In this document: piece by piece, positions 16,783 through 27,429 of the stretch
How the letters are laid out: every line of letters begins with the position of its first letter
How positions within the stretch are numbered: position 1 is the stretch's first letter
Assembly: GCF_041021955.1 (NCBI RefSeq)
Contig: NZ_CP158375.1
Span: 124,001-188,000 of the forward strand
Source of the DNA: Caulobacter sp. 73W
GTDB taxonomy: Bacteria > Pseudomonadota > Alphaproteobacteria > Caulobacterales > Caulobacteraceae
Length of the DNA stretch: 64,000 nucleotides
Direction: 5' to 3'
Program-made: the position numbers and the translations under genes
The notes under the pieces: generated by a model
The model's database searches: none
The model's input: the letters and a program-made list of their open reading frames with translations, nothing else
What the model was told of the DNA's origin: nothing

Positions 16783-16902
16783 CTCGCGTTCCTCCGTTGT
16801 GTGAAGTCGGGAGAAAAACGAGGCTAAGGTTCCTACTGTTCCGCTCGGCGCGAAATGACCTTGTCTCGGTCACAATCGCGCCCTGATCACAATTGGCCGA
16901 TT

Positions 16903-18547
16903 TCAGGTCTTGGGCAGGCTGTCCAAATACCTGATCAACAAGCCCATATTATCGATATAGGCCCCGGTCGAGATGCCGATCGGCGGGTTTTCCGCCACGT
17001 AGGGCGATGTGTCCGTCTTGTCCCCTACCCGAGTCTCAGAATAATCGCCCGGCGCTGGGGTCGGAGAGCCGTCCCCCGCATAGGGGTTGCTGGCCGCCTT
17101 CAGCTCGGTCGGCCACCAGCCGGCCTTGTTGAGGTCGCCGATCACCTTTTTGGCGTCCTCGGCCTTCACCTCGCCCGCCTCATGCAGGGCGTTGACGTTC
17201 AGGTCGGAGACCGAGACGTCCTCGCCAGTGAAATACTTGGGCAGGCCGATGGACCCCGGCTTGGCCTTCAGCGGCGAGTTCTTGGCGGCTTCCGCCGGCG
17301 ACGTCGCCTTCAGCGCTTCGTACTCGGCTCGCAGCTTGGCGACATTCACCGCGCGGGTAGAGCCGTAATGGATGACCACCTTCTGCGGGTTCTCGTCGGC
17401 GTAGTAACGGCCGTTGACGACGTTGGAGCCGGTGCGGTGGATGAACAACGCCTTGCCCGTTCCGGGCTGGATGAAGGTCGGATGCGTGCGGCCGTCCTTG
17501 ACCAGCTCGGGGGGCAGCTTGACCTTGTCTAGCCAGTCCAGGGCCTCGGGCAGGCGCGCCAGGTATTTCGGGTCGCCGGTCAGGCGGTAGAAGCCCATCA
17601 TCGAGGTGATGTTCTGGGCCGTCGTATGGGTCGCGAACGCCTCCGGCTCATAGGTCCGCGCGGCGACCGGCTTCAGGGTCTTTTCGGAATGCTGAAGACC
17701 CCAGGCGGGTTGGGGCTGCGGCTGCTGGGTGGCGATGAAGCTGTCCATGGCCCGCTGGATCGAGCCCAGGGCCCGCTTATCGCCCAGGGTCTGATAGACC
17801 ATGATCAGGAACTCGAGGTTCTCGCCGGCCACGTCATCGTTGAATGTGATGGCGCGGGTGTAGTCCTCGTTGCCGTGCAGGCCGCCTTCCTTGGTCAGGG
17901 GGAAGCGCTGCGGCCAGCCGCCCACGGGATACTGGCTGTCCAGGACGAAGCTGATCGCCTTCTGCAGGGGTGCCCAGTACTGCTTGTCCTTCTTCTCCAG
18001 ATAGAGCCGCAGGATGAACTGCGAGGCTTCGGCCGTGCCCGCGTCGTCGAAGGTCGCGTTGCCGTAGTAGTGCTGGAATTCCTCAAGCCGCCAGCCGTTC
18101 TTGCCGATGGTCTCGTACCAGCGCTTGGTCGAACTCCTCGCCGGCGAAGTCATGCAGGTAGTTCCAGCCGCCGGCCGGGTGCTGGGCGGCGATCAGGGCC
18201 GACGCTGCGGCCTGGGCGGCCTGGTAGTAATATTCGTCTCCGGTGGCGTGATAGGCGTCGAGGAACAGGTGACCGGCCGTGCCCGTCCCGGGCGGCTGGA
18301 CCCACATCATGGTCGGGTACGCTTCCATCTCGCCGAACCGGCGCGAGAAGTCGGGCAGATAGGACCAGACGTAGCCACCCTTGTAGGCCACGGTCTCGAC
18401 CATGAACTGCGTCGCGCGCTTCATCGTCGCCAGGGTCTGCGCCCGGGTTGGGACAGCGGCTGTCTGGGCGAGCGCCGGGGTGAAGGCGGCGAGCGCCGCG
18501 CCCATGGCCAGCAGGCCACGTCGGGACATCGAATTGTTCATGATCAT
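16903..18547 (-). pseudogene. Pectate lyase (PL10-like), frameshifted
   Basis: Two overlapping frames make one protein. The first (start ATG 18547, GGAGGA upstream) has a twin-arginine-like signal SRRGLLAMG and the segments GGYVWSYLPDFSRR and GGWNYLHDFAGE. The second carries KRWYETIGKNGWRLEEFQHYY, GGWPQRFP and GNEDYTRAITFNDD, the conserved calcium and substrate region of family 10 pectate lyases. The switch falls at about 18125-18140: the upstream frame reads on to a TGA (18085-18083) as nonsense after GEEFD. One base gained or lost explains it. If real, the enzyme, which cleaves polygalacturonate outside the cytoplasm, is inactive; a sequencing error is equally possible. The second frame ends normally at 16903. 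Confidence 0.8.
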
Positions 18548-18684
18548 CGGCTCCTCCCAGACTTTGTTTTGTTGATGGCTACCTCTGGATGACACCGGTG
18601 TCCATGAGTTCCAGGGTTCGCTGAGCGGAACCGTCGCAGGGCGCGAGGATTTGCGGTCTGACTAGAGAGCGGGAAACCTCAGCC

Positions 18685-21320
18685 GTGCCCAGCGCCAAGC
18701 TCGCGACCTATCGCGCCAAACGCGACTTCACCAAGACCGCCGAGCCGAGCGGCAAGGACGCCGTCGAGGCATCCGAACGCCTGCGCTTCGTCATCCAGAA
18801 ACACGCCGCCACCCGCCTGCACTATGACCTGCGGCTTGAGCACAAGGGCGTCTTCCTGTCCTGGGCGGTGACGCGCGGCCCCTCCCTTGATCCGTCCGAC
18901 AAGCGCCTGGCGGTGGAGGTTGAACCCCATCCCCTCGACTATGGCGACTTCGAAGGCACGATCCCCAAGGGTGAGTACGGCGGGGGCACGGTGATGCTGT
19001 GGGATCGCGGCTACTGGGCCCCGCCCCAGGGTATGAGCATCGACGCAATGCTCAAGAAGGGCGACCTGAAGGTCGTCTTCGCCGGCGAGCGCATGAAGGG
19101 CGAATGGGTGCTGGTGCGCATGAAGCACGACCGCAACGGCGGCAAGCGCACCAACTGGCTGCTGATCAAGCACCGAGATGGCTACGAGCATGAGGGCGAC
19201 GCCGACGCCCTGTTGAACGAGAACGCCTTCTCCATCGCCTCCGGCCGCAAGATGGAGCAGATCGCCGAGGGAAAGGGCGACGCCCCTACCCCCTTCATGA
19301 CCCATCAGAAGCGTAGCGCCGGATCGGTGTGGAAATCCAACCGCGACCCCGAGGCTTCCGCCGACAAGGCGGCCGCCAAGGCCGGCGCGCCAAAGGCCAA
19401 GCCCTCACAGCGGCCAAAGAAGCCCGTGAAGGCCGACCAGCTCCCCGACTTCATCGAGCCGCAGTTCTGCAAGCTGGTCGACCGCCCCCCGCCGGCGCCG
19501 GCTGGGGCCATGAGATCAAGTTCGACGGATATCGCATGCAGCTTCGCGTTCAAGGCGGCGCGGCGGCCCTGCGCACCCGCAAAGGTCTGGACTGGAGCGG
19601 CAGCTTTCCCGCCATCGTCGGGGATGCAGCCGACGCCCTGCCCGACTGCATCATCGACGGCGAGGTCGTGGCGCTCGACGAGAACGGCTCCCCCGACTTC
19701 GCAGGCTTGCAGGCGGCCCTGTCCGACGGCGAGACCGACGACCTGATCTACTACGTCTTCGACCTGCTGTTCGCGCAAGGCGACGACCTGCGCACCCTGC
19801 CCCTGTCCGAGCGTAAGGCCCGGCTGAAGGCGCTGTTGGGCGACGCTGACGGCCGTATCCGCTACGTCGATCACTTCGCCACCGGCGGCGACGCGGTGCT
19901 GCAATCGGCCTGCCGGATGTCGCTGGAAGGCATCATCTCCAAGAGGCTCGACGCGCCATACCGGTCCGGCCGAGGCGGCGACTGGACCAAATCGAAATGT
20001 CGGGCCGGCCACGAAGTGGTCATCGGCGGCTACACCACCACGGGCTCGGCCTTCCGCTCCCTGATCGCTGGCGTTCACCGCGGCGGCAAGCTGGTCCATG
20101 TCGGCCGGATCGGCACGGGTTACGGCAAGGAGAAGCTCGCTGAACTTCTGCCCAAGCTGAAGGCGCTGGAGACTGACAAGTCGCCCTTTGAAGGAGCGGG
20201 TGCGCCGAACAAGGCCGCTAACGTCCGCTGGGTGAAGCCGCAATTGGTCGCAGAGATCGAATATGCCGGCTTCACGGGCGACGGCGCCCTGCGCCAGGCC
20301 AGTTTCAAGGGCCTACGCAAGGACAAACCGGCCGAGGAGGTCCAGTCCGAAGCCCCCGTGCCCGTCGATGAGGCTGAACTCGCCGAACCCAAGCCGACCA
20401 AGGCTCGGCCCGTTCCTAAGGCTGCGGACAACCACGTCCTCGGCATAACCATCTCCAGTCCCGACCGTGTCCTGTGGCCCGACGCCGGCGATGGCGGGCC
20501 TGGCACGAAGTTGGACAACGCCCGCTATCTGGAGGCCGTCGCCGACTGGATGCTGCCCCATATCGAGGGCCGCCCCTGCTCGGTCATCCGCTTCCCGGAC
20601 GGCGTCGGCGGCGAGACGTTCTTCCAGCGCCACGTCGGCAAGGGCATGTCCAGTCTGATCACCGCCGTGGACGTGTCCGGCGACCGCAACGCCTATATCC
20701 AGATCGACCGCAAGGAGGCGTTGATCGCCTTGGCGCAGTTCGGCTCGATCGAGTTTCACCCCTGGAACTGTCAGGCCAATGATGTCGAGCACGCCGGCCG
20801 CCTGGTCTTCGACCTCGATCCTTCCGAAGAGCTCGGCTTCGATGTGGTGATCGAGGGCGCACGCGAGATCCGCGACCGCCTGGAGGAGCTGGGCCTCGTC
20901 AGCTTCTGCAAGACCACAGGCGGCAAGGGCCTGCACGTGGTCACGCCGCTGACGGGCGGAAAGTCGGCTGTCCCCTGGGATCGGGCCAAGGCCTTCGCCC
21001 GCGAGGTATGCGACAGGATGGCCGCCGACAGCCCCGACCGCTACGTGGTCAACATGGCCAAGAAGGTGCGCAAGGGACGGATATTCCTCGACTATCTGCG
21101 CAACGACCGCATGTCGACGGCGGTCGCGCCCCTTTCCCCACGGGGCCGGAATGGCGCGCCAGTCTCCATGCCGCTGAACTGGACGCAGGTCCGCGCCGGC
21201 CTGGATCCCAAGCGCTTCAACATCCGCACCGTCCCCGCTCTCCTGGCCAAGACCACGGCCTGGGCCGATTATGGCGAAGGCGCCCGCTCGCTGGCGGCGG
21301 CGATCAAGCGGTTGGGTTAG
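18685..21320 (+). pseudogene. ligD: DNA ligase D (NHEJ), frameshifted between domains
   Basis: The order is phosphoesterase, ligase, polymerase. Frame one (GTG 18685 onward) has the 3'-phosphoesterase domain: LRFVIQKHAATRLHYDLRLE, LSWAVTRGPS and GTIPKGEYGGGTV. Frame two carries the ligase domain with the adenylated Lys in EIKFDGYR (codon 19518-19520), EGIISKRLD and [14 protein letters not shown], then the primase-like polymerase domain from about 20440 with [33 protein letters not shown] and [15 protein letters not shown]. The two frames meet at 19484-19505, in a C6/GCC-rich stretch just before the ligase motif. A single missing base explains it. Together with ku downstream this is a bacterial end-joining locus. 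If the shift is real, ligase and polymerase are lost from the main product. Confidence 0.88.
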
Positions 21321-21879
21321 GCCGCTTCAGTTCGTAATAGCGGCACATCTCCCAGACATCCCGACCAGGCGAATAGATCGCCTGTTCGATGGTCGGCGTC
21401 ATGCCCAGCCGCTCCATGACCTTGAACGATGGGGCGTTGGCCAGGTTCGCCGCCGCCGCCACGCTGCTCACATCGGTCAAGCGCCAGATCGCCTCGATCA
21501 ACGCCTTGGCGGCCTCCACCACATAGCCTTGGCCATGATGGTCGGGATCGAGGTGATATCCGATCTCCGCGCGCTCGGGATGTTCGGGTTTGACCATGGC
21601 GCCGATCGCGCCGAGGAGGCGCTTATCGGAGCGGCGTTCGATCACGAAGCTCAGGAATTCGCGGCTCTCCAAAGCGCGGTTCTCCGCGAGGCGGGCGCGC
21701 ATGGTCTCGATGCGCTGGGCGGCCAGCTCAACGCTCACCTCCGCCGGCCATGAGTTAAGCCACATCGTCACTTCTGGCGGCAGCGACGCGGCGAAGGCGG
21801 CGGCGTCCGCTGCGCGCGGGCTACGCAGCCGCAGACGCTCGGTCTCGATGGCTTCGACAAGGTCCTGATCGTCGTCCAT
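21304..21879 (-). CDS. GNAT-family acetyltransferase (RimJ/RimL type)
   Basis: Encodes 191 residues. The N-terminal [19 protein letters not shown] is typical of the RimL-like group; [26 protein letters not shown] carries the acetyl-CoA binding Q/RxxGxG/A-like loop, and [16 protein letters not shown] is the family's C-terminal signature (N..S..V.ek.Gf). It transfers acetyl from acetyl-CoA to an amine; the target is unknown. Its end overlaps the 3' end of ligD by 17 bases and it precedes ku on the same chromosome arm but is divergent in role. Confidence 0.87.
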   Translation of the reverse strand: MDDDQDLVEAIETERLRLRSPRAADAAAFAASLPPEVTMWLNSWPAEVSVELAAQRIETMRARLAENRALESREFLSFVIERRSDKRLLGAIGAMVKPEHPERAEIGYHLDPDHHGQGYVVEAAKALIEAIWRLTDVSSVAAAANLANAPSFKVMERLGMTPTIEQAIYSPGRDVWEMCRYYELKRPNPTA

Positions 21880-21913
21880 GCCCTTGCATGGGCTGGTTCT
21901 TGGCCAAGTTCAA

Positions 21914-22774
21914 TCAGGAGGCTCGCTTGCGGGGCGCCGCCGGCTTCTTGCGCGGCGTCGCCTTCTTGGCCGCCGGCTTGCGCCGCTCCGTCGTTCCCGC
22001 CTTGCCGCCGAGGCTCTTCTTCAGGGCCTCCATCAGGTCGACGACGTTGGTGTCTTCCGGCTCCTGGGTCTTCACCTTGCGGCCGCCGCCCTTCTCCTTC
22101 TGGGCGATCAGCTTGCGCAGGGCTTCTTCGTAGCGGTCGGTGAAATCCGACGGATCGAACGGGCCATCCTTCTGCTCGATGATCTTCTCGGCGATCGACA
22201 CCATGGCGGCGTCCGCCTTCTTGGCCGGGATGTCGTCGAAATAGTCGGCGGCGTCGCGCACCTCGTCATGACTGCGGATGGTGTAGGCCAGGAGGCCCTT
22301 GTCCCGCGCCTCGATGGCCATGATGCGCTCGCGGGTGTGCATCACGACACGGCCCAACGCGATGCGCCCGGTCTTCTTCAGGGCGTCGCGGATGACGCTA
22401 TAGGCCTCGACCGCCAGCTTGCCGTCCGGGACGAGGAAATACGGGCTGTCCCAGTAAAGGCGATCGATCTCGTCCTCGTCCACGAACCGCTCGATGTCTA
22501 TGGTCTTGGTGCTTTCCAGCCGGACGCTGTTGATCTCATCCTGAGTGACGACGATGTAGCGGTCCTTCTCGTACTGGTAGCCCTTCACCAGATCGCTGCG
22601 CTCGACGGGGCCCAACTCGGGATCGGTCGGGATCATCCGGATGCGGTTGTGCGTGTCCTTGTGAAGCAGGTTGAAGTGCACGTCGCCCGCGGCCGCCGTT
22701 GCGGTGTAGAGAGCGACTGGACAGGTCACCAGCGACAGGCGCAGGTGCCCCTGCCAGGTCGGACGCGCAGCCAT
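21914..22774 (-). CDS. ku: Ku protein for non-homologous end joining
   Basis: Encodes 286 residues. The Ku core shows WQGHLRLSLVTCPVALYTAT at the N-terminus, FNLLHKDTHNRIRM, KGYQYEKDRYIVVTQDEI, TIDIERFVDEDEID and LGRVVMHTRERIMAIEARDKGL. A Lys/Arg/Pro-rich tail from about residue 255 (RRKPAAKKATPRKKP) is typical of many bacterial Ku proteins and promotes DNA binding. Ku forms a homodimeric ring on DNA ends and recruits LigD, encoded about 600 bases away. A short upstream gap separates it from the divergent TusA-like gene. Confidence 0.95.
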   Translation of the reverse strand: MAARPTWQGHLRLSLVTCPVALYTATAAAGDVHFNLLHKDTHNRIRMIPTDPELGPVERSDLVKGYQYEKDRYIVVTQDEINSVRLESTKTIDIERFVDEDEIDRLYWDSPYFLVPDGKLAVEAYSVIRDALKKTGRIALGRVVMHTRERIMAIEARDKGLLAYTIRSHDEVRDAADYFDDIPAKKADAAMVSIAEKIIEQKDGPFDPSDFTDRYEEALRKLIAQKEKGGGRKVKTQEPEDTNVVDLMEALKKSLGGKAGTTERRKPAAKKATPRKKPAAPRKRAS

Positions 22775-22834
22775 GATCGAACCTCATCTTCGAAACCGAG
22801 CGAATCAACGCCCGTCCGCGGCGGAGGTTCTTTC

Positions 22835-23065
22835 GTGAGCGACGAGATCCTGGTCGACGCCCGCGGACACCATTGCCCGGTCCCCACCCTGCGCCTGCGC
22901 AAGGCGCTGGAGCACGCCGCGCCGGGCGCGCACATCCGCCTGCTGGCGACCGATCCCATGGCGAAAATCGACGTGCCGCACTTCGCCAGTCAGGCCGGCG
23001 CGCAGCTTCTGGAATCGGGCGGAGACGCCGGTGCGCTCAGCTTCCTGGTGGCGAAGCCGCTCTGA
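22835..23065 (+). CDS. TusA-like sulfur carrier protein
   Basis: Encodes 76 residues from a GTG at 22835, eight bases after GGAGG. The TusA/SirA/YedF fold signature is at the N-terminus: LVDARGHHCPVPTLRLRKAL with the persulfide-accepting Cys17. The segment LATDPMAKIDVPHFASQAG and a short C-terminal strand complete the fold. It shuttles sulfur or acts in redox regulation. The last 29 bases overlap the convergent yihY-type gene. It is divergent from ku with 60 bases between starts. Confidence 0.85.
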   Translation: MSDEILVDARGHHCPVPTLRLRKALEHAAPGAHIRLLATDPMAKIDVPHFASQAGAQLLESGGDAGALSFLVAKPL

Positions 23066-23981
23066 GGTCTTCGGCCTCCAGCTGCGCCAGCAGCTTGCGC
23101 GGGGCCTCCTCGATGGCGATCTCCACCTCGGTGGCCAGGGCCCCGCCGAAGAAGATCGCGTTGACGTTCCAGCTCAGCCAGATCAGCGCCACGATGATCG
23201 CCGCCAGCGAGCCGTACATGGCGCCCAGATGCGCGATCTGGTCCACATAGAAGGCGCTGGCCCAGGATGCCCCGACGAACATCGCCGCCGCCGCCGCCCC
23301 GCCGATGATCGACGCCCGCCACCCCACCCGGTTGGCCGACATGGCGTAGCGATAGACCATGGTCATGCCGAACGTCAGGCCCACGCTCACCCAGGTCCAT
23401 TCGCTGTAGATCCAGGTGACGCCCGCCAGCGGCCGCCAGTCTAGGGTCGCGCCGACCACACGGAAGGTCAGGAACACGCCCGAGAGCACCGTCATCAGCG
23501 CCATGGCCGCCAGCAGGACCAGCAGCGCCAGCAGGTTGAAGCGGAAGAACCCGCGCGGGTCCTCCTCGTCATGGATGAAGGCCAGTCCGGCCAACATGGC
23601 CTTGAAGCCCCTATGGGCCGCATAGCCGCCGATGATCAGCGAGATGGCGCTCTGGGCCGAGGTCGCCTGCACCGGCGCATGCGCCAGACGGTTAAGCTCG
23701 CTGCGGAACAGCTCCTGCGCCCCAGGCGGCAGCAGATAGGCGAAGCTGTCGGCCTGGGCGGTCGCCGCCTCGGGCGTCAGCAAGAAGGTGTAGATGCTGA
23801 CCAGCAGCGACAGGGCCGGAAACACGGCCAGCATGGCGAAGAACGACACCCCGCCTACGTACAGCATGACGTCGCGGCCCCACAGGCGGCTGAGCGCCCG
23901 GCCGAGCACCATCAGGATCTCGCGCGTCCAGTAGAGCGGATCCAGGGCCCGGAATCGGTTGAGGAGCTTGCGCAGCCGCAT
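23037..23981 (-). CDS. YihY/BrkB-family inner membrane protein
   Basis: Encodes 314 residues with about six membrane helices. Family marks are LWGRDVMLYVGGVSFFAMLAVFPALSLLV near the N-terminus, ALVLLAAMAL and the VYRYAMSANRVGWRASIIGGAAAAAMF segment, and SLAAIIVALIWLSWNVNAIFFGGALATEVE near the C-terminus. YihY proteins were once called ribonuclease BN; their role is still unclear. It overlaps the tusA-like gene end by 29 bases. Confidence 0.88.
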   Translation of the reverse strand: MRLRKLLNRFRALDPLYWTREILMVLGRALSRLWGRDVMLYVGGVSFFAMLAVFPALSLLVSIYTFLLTPEAATAQADSFAYLLPPGAQELFRSELNRLAHAPVQATSAQSAISLIIGGYAAHRGFKAMLAGLAFIHDEEDPRGFFRFNLLALLVLLAAMALMTVLSGVFLTFRVVGATLDWRPLAGVTWIYSEWTWVSVGLTFGMTMVYRYAMSANRVGWRASIIGGAAAAAMFVGASWASAFYVDQIAHLGAMYGSLAAIIVALIWLSWNVNAIFFGGALATEVEIAIEEAPRKLLAQLEAEDLRAASPPGS

Positions 23982-24027
23982 CGGCGGAACCTGCCCGCCC
24001 GATTGCTGCGGCGCAACCTTGGAAGCT

Positions 24028-25155
24028 CTACAGGGCCTCGGCGCTCTTCAACGCCTCGATCTCGTCACCGCTGAAACCCCAGTCAGACAAGGCTGCATCA
24101 TTGTCCGCGCCGATCTTGGGCGGCGGCCCCTGGATGGCGCCGGGGGTGGCGGAGAATCGGGGCGCGGGCGCTGGCTGAGTCACCCCGCCCAGGTCCACGA
24201 AGGTCTTGCGGGCGGCGTTGTGGGGGTGTTTTGGGGCCTCATCCAGATCGAGGATCGGGGCGAAGCATACGTCCGTGCCGCCCATCAGGGCCGTCCACTC
24301 GTCTTGCGTCTTGGTGGAGATCACCGCCGCCAGCTTTGCGCGCAGGGCGGGCCACTCCTCACGGGTCATCTGCTGCTGGAAATGCGGGTCGGTGATGCCG
24401 GTCTTCTCCAGCAGCAGCGCGTAGAACTGGGGCTCGATCGAGCCGATCGACACCCATTTTCCGTCGCGGCACCGATAGGTGTCGTAGAAATGCGCCCCGC
24501 CATCCAGCATGTTGGCCCGGCGTTCCTCCCGCTGAAGGCCCATGGCCTTGAAGCCGTAGAACATCGACATCAAGGACGCCGCGCCGTCGCTCATGGCGCA
24601 GTCGATCACCTGCCCCTGCCCGGTCTCGCGGGCGCGAATTACTCCCGCCAGCAGGCCGAACGCCAGATAGAGCGCCCCGCCCCCGAAATCGCCCACCAGG
24701 TTCAGCGGCGGCACCGGTTTATCCTCGGTGCCGATGGCGTGCAGCGCGCCGCTGATGGCGATGTAGTTCATGTCGTGGCCGGCCGCGGCCGCATAGGGAC
24801 CGGTTTGCCCCCAACCCGTCATCCGGCCATAGACCAGCTTGGGGTTTCGCTTCAGGGCTACGTCGGGGCCCAGGCCCAGGCGCTCCATCACGCCGGGGCG
24901 AAAGCCCTCGAACAGCGCCTTGGAGCGTTCAGCCAGCTTTAGACACGCCTCGACGGCCTCGGGCTTTTTCAGGTCCAGAGCGATGGACCGCCGCCCCCGG
25001 GCCGTGATGTCGGCGGGAGACGAGCGGCCGGACCCTTTGCGGTCGATCCGCACCACGTCGGCGCCCAGGTCCGACAGCAGCATGCCGCAGAACGGCCCCG
25101 GCCCGATGCCGGCGAATTCCAGCACCTTCAGCCCCGAAAGCGGCCCCTGAGCCAT
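24028..25155 (-). CDS. CaiB/BaiF-family CoA transferase or alpha-methylacyl-CoA racemase
   Basis: Encodes 375 residues. N-terminal [20 protein letters not shown] and [13 protein letters not shown] are standard for the family. The motif [25 protein letters not shown] carries the His-Asp pair used as acid and base by alpha-methylacyl-CoA racemase, and [17 protein letters not shown] follows. It probably epimerises branched-chain acyl-CoA or transfers CoA during lipid breakdown. Its next upstream neighbour is an SDR on the same strand, a pairing common for lipid catabolism. Confidence 0.88.
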   Translation of the reverse strand: MAQGPLSGLKVLEFAGIGPGPFCGMLLSDLGADVVRIDRKGSGRSSPADITARGRRSIALDLKKPEAVEACLKLAERSKALFEGFRPGVMERLGLGPDVALKRNPKLVYGRMTGWGQTGPYAAAAGHDMNYIAISGALHAIGTEDKPVPPLNLVGDFGGGALYLAFGLLAGVIRARETGQGQVIDCAMSDGAASLMSMFYGFKAMGLQREERRANMLDGGAHFYDTYRCRDGKWVSIGSIEPQFYALLLEKTGITDPHFQQQMTREEWPALRAKLAAVISTKTQDEWTALMGGTDVCFAPILDLDEAPKHPHNAARKTFVDLGGVTQPAPAPRFSATPGAIQGPPPKIGADNDAALSDWGFSGDEIEALKSAEAL

Positions 25156-25215
25156 GGCGATCTCCCTGTTCTTTGCGACAGGCTGGCAAGCCTGACGTTC
25201 GGGCAGGCAAGCCCC

Positions 25216-25980
25216 TTACAGCGACTGGCCGTCATCCACCGTGATCAGCGAGCCGGTCATCCCCCGCGCGCCCGGTCCGGCCAGCATCAGCAGGGCGGCG
25301 TCCAGATCGCCTTCCTGGCCCAGGCGGCGGCGCGGCAGGCCCTGGATCTGCTTCTTGCCGCCCTCGCTGGCGAACCACTCCGAATTGATCTCGGTCTCGA
25401 TGTAGCCCGGGCAAATGGCGTTCACGGCGATCCCGTGTCGCGCCCATTCCAGCGCCATGCCCTTGGTCATGTGCGCCGCCGCCGCCTTAGTCCCGCAATA
25501 GGTGGTCAGGCCCGGCAGCACCTTTTGCGAGGCGATGGAGGCGATATTGATGATCCGCGCCTCGCCCGCCTGGGCCCGGCCGTTCTCGATCATCCGTCGG
25601 GCGGCCTCGCGCGCGCCGAAGAACAGGCCCCGCACGTTCACGGCGAAGGCCGCGTCGAAATCCTCGGGCGTAATGTCGAGGGAGCGTCCCTCCCCGCCCA
25701 CGCCGGCGTTGTTGATCATGATCGAGATCGGGCCGAGCGCGGCCTGCACCTGATCGAGGACCGGGCCGATGGCGTGCGCGTCGCTGACGTCCAGGGCCAG
25801 GGCGACCGCCTTGCCGCCGCGGGCGTTGATCGCATCCGCCTCGGCCTGCAGGCGGTCGGTCCGCCGGGCCAAAAGGGCGACCGCCGCGCCCTGGTCGGCC
25901 AGGATGTGGGCGAACCGCCGTCCCAGCCCGCTCGAAGCGCCCGTCACGACCGCCACGCCGCCCGCCACAATACCTTGCAT
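25216..25980 (-). CDS. Short-chain dehydrogenase/reductase
   Basis: Encodes 254 residues from the ATG at 25980; the longer frame upstream has no family similarity. The Rossmann cofactor loop is VVTGASSGLGRRFA, followed by NNAGVGG, the catalytic Ser in NIASIASQK, and YCGTK as the Tyr-x-x-x-Lys pair, then NAICPGYIETEIN. It is an NAD(P)-dependent oxidoreductase on a hydroxyl/keto group, perhaps beta-oxidation or 3-ketoacyl reduction given the CoA transferase 60 bases downstream. It is divergent from the popA-like gene. Confidence 0.9.
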   Translation of the reverse strand: MQGIVAGGVAVVTGASSGLGRRFAHILADQGAAVALLARRTDRLQAEADAINARGGKAVALALDVSDAHAIGPVLDQVQAALGPISIMINNAGVGGEGRSLDITPEDFDAAFAVNVRGLFFGAREAARRMIENGRAQAGEARIINIASIASQKVLPGLTTYCGTKAAAAHMTKGMALEWARHGIAVNAICPGYIETEINSEWFASEGGKKQIQGLPRRRLGQEGDLDAALLMLAGPGARGMTGSLITVDDGQSL

Positions 25981-26101
25981 TAGATGTTCGTCCCTGATGA
26001 TGCCCGTCTGTCGCGGGCGCGCGCTTCTGATACTGTCGCCCTTCCGAATCCGGAAGACGAAGCATTTCGTCGCCGGCCGGCGTTTCAACCTGGTTCCGGT
26101 C

Positions 26102-27421
26102 TTGCCTCAGCCTCGTCTTCTGATCATCGCGCGTGACGACACGCAGGCTGGCCCCCTGGCCGAAGGTCTCGATCGCCTGGGCTGGCGGACCATCACCGGT
26201 CGCGGCGCGGCCGCGGCAATGGCCGCTGTCGAGGACCTGCCCATCGAGGCGGCGATCATCGATCTGGACAGCGGCGTGGACCTGATGGACCTCGCCGCCC
26301 GCCTGAAAGCCGCGGCCTCACCCCGCCACCTGCCGGTGATCGCCCTGGGCGTCACGCCAAAGGGCGTGGACGGCCACGCCTTCGACCTCGTCATGGGGCA
26401 CCCGGTCCATCCGGCCCAGGCGGTCCTGCGTATCGAATCGCTGGTGCGCACCGCCATCGCCCAGGAAGAGTTCGAGCTGCGCCGCGAGACCTTCGCAGAG
26501 CGCGACAAGGCCTTGCCGGCCATCGGCCCCTCGGCCGAGCCCTATCACATCCTCGCCATCGGCGAGCCCGCCCCGCAGTTCCTCGCGCTATCCAACACTC
26601 TGAACAGCCTCGGGGTCGAGGTGACCGGCGCCTTCACCGCCTATACCGCCTTCGACTACCTGCACGAGCGGGCGTTTGACGCGGTGATCTTGTGGGCGGG
26701 CGAAAACCGCCAGGAAGCCCTGTCGATCGCCTCGGGCCTGCGCCGCAACACCCGCCTCTTCCACATCCCCGCCCTGCTCTATCTGGGCGCGGCGTCCGAG
26801 ATCACCCCGACCGAGGCCTTCCACAAGGGCGTCTCCGACGTCGCTGTCCACGGCACGCCCGAGGACGAGACCGCCCGCCGGATGATCGAGTTGGCGCGCG
26901 CCCACCGTTATGGCGAGGCGGTGCGCGGCGCCCTGGAGAAGGCCCGCAGCTCTGGTCTGATGGACGCCGCCACCGGCCTCTTCACGCGCGACCTCTTCGC
27001 CGCCCACCTGGCCCGCCAGGCCGGGGCGGCCGTCACCCGCGCCCGCCCGCTGTCGGTGGCCGTGCTGAAGATCGCCGACAAGGCGGAGTTGGCCCCGATC
27101 CGCGCCGGCGGCTGGGTCGATCGCGCCGTGCCGCAGATCGGCTCGATGATCGGCCGCCTGGTCCGCGCCGAGGACACCGCCGCCCGCCTGGCGTCGGAGG
27201 TCTTCGCTCTGTCCTTGCCCGCCACGGGCGAGGCGCAGGCCCGCGCGGCGGCGGAGCGGATCGCCGCCGTCATCAGCTGCACCGCCTTCGACGCGGGCGA
27301 CGGCAAGAAGCCGTTCGTCTGCGATTTCGACATCGGCGTCGCCCAGGTTCGGGGCGAGGAAGGCGCGGCAAAGGCGCTCGAACGCGCGGCGGCTCTGGCC
27401 ATGCGGGCCGCGGCCAGCTAG
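26102..27421 (+). CDS. popA: PopA-like c-di-GMP effector (two receiver domains, degenerate GGDEF)
   Basis: Encodes about 439 residues from a TTG at 26102; the start is uncertain. Two receiver-like domains (about residues 1-130 and 140-265) start with RLLIIARDD and HILAIGEPAP and lack the usual acidic phosphorylation cluster in the first. Residues about 280-439 form a GGDEF fold. The catalytic site reads ASEVF at 364-368, so no cyclase activity is expected, but the RxxD inhibitory site RAED (355-358) is intact at the expected five-residue spacing. This is the hallmark of Caulobacter PopA, which binds c-di-GMP there and directs CtrA degradation at the pole. Next genes follow within 10 bases: DsbA-like and CcdC-like. 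Confidence 0.87.
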   Translation: MPQPRLLIIARDDTQAGPLAEGLDRLGWRTITGRGAAAAMAAVEDLPIEAAIIDLDSGVDLMDLAARLKAAASPRHLPVIALGVTPKGVDGHAFDLVMGHPVHPAQAVLRIESLVRTAIAQEEFELRRETFAERDKALPAIGPSAEPYHILAIGEPAPQFLALSNTLNSLGVEVTGAFTAYTAFDYLHERAFDAVILWAGENRQEALSIASGLRRNTRLFHIPALLYLGAASEITPTEAFHKGVSDVAVHGTPEDETARRMIELARAHRYGEAVRGALEKARSSGLMDAATGLFTRDLFAAHLARQAGAAVTRARPLSVAVLKIADKAELAPIRAGGWVDRAVPQIGSMIGRLVRAEDTAARLASEVFALSLPATGEAQARAAAERIAAVISCTAFDAGDGKKPFVCDFDIGVAQVRGEEGAAKALERAAALAMRAAAS

Positions 27422-27429
27422 GAGGCGCC

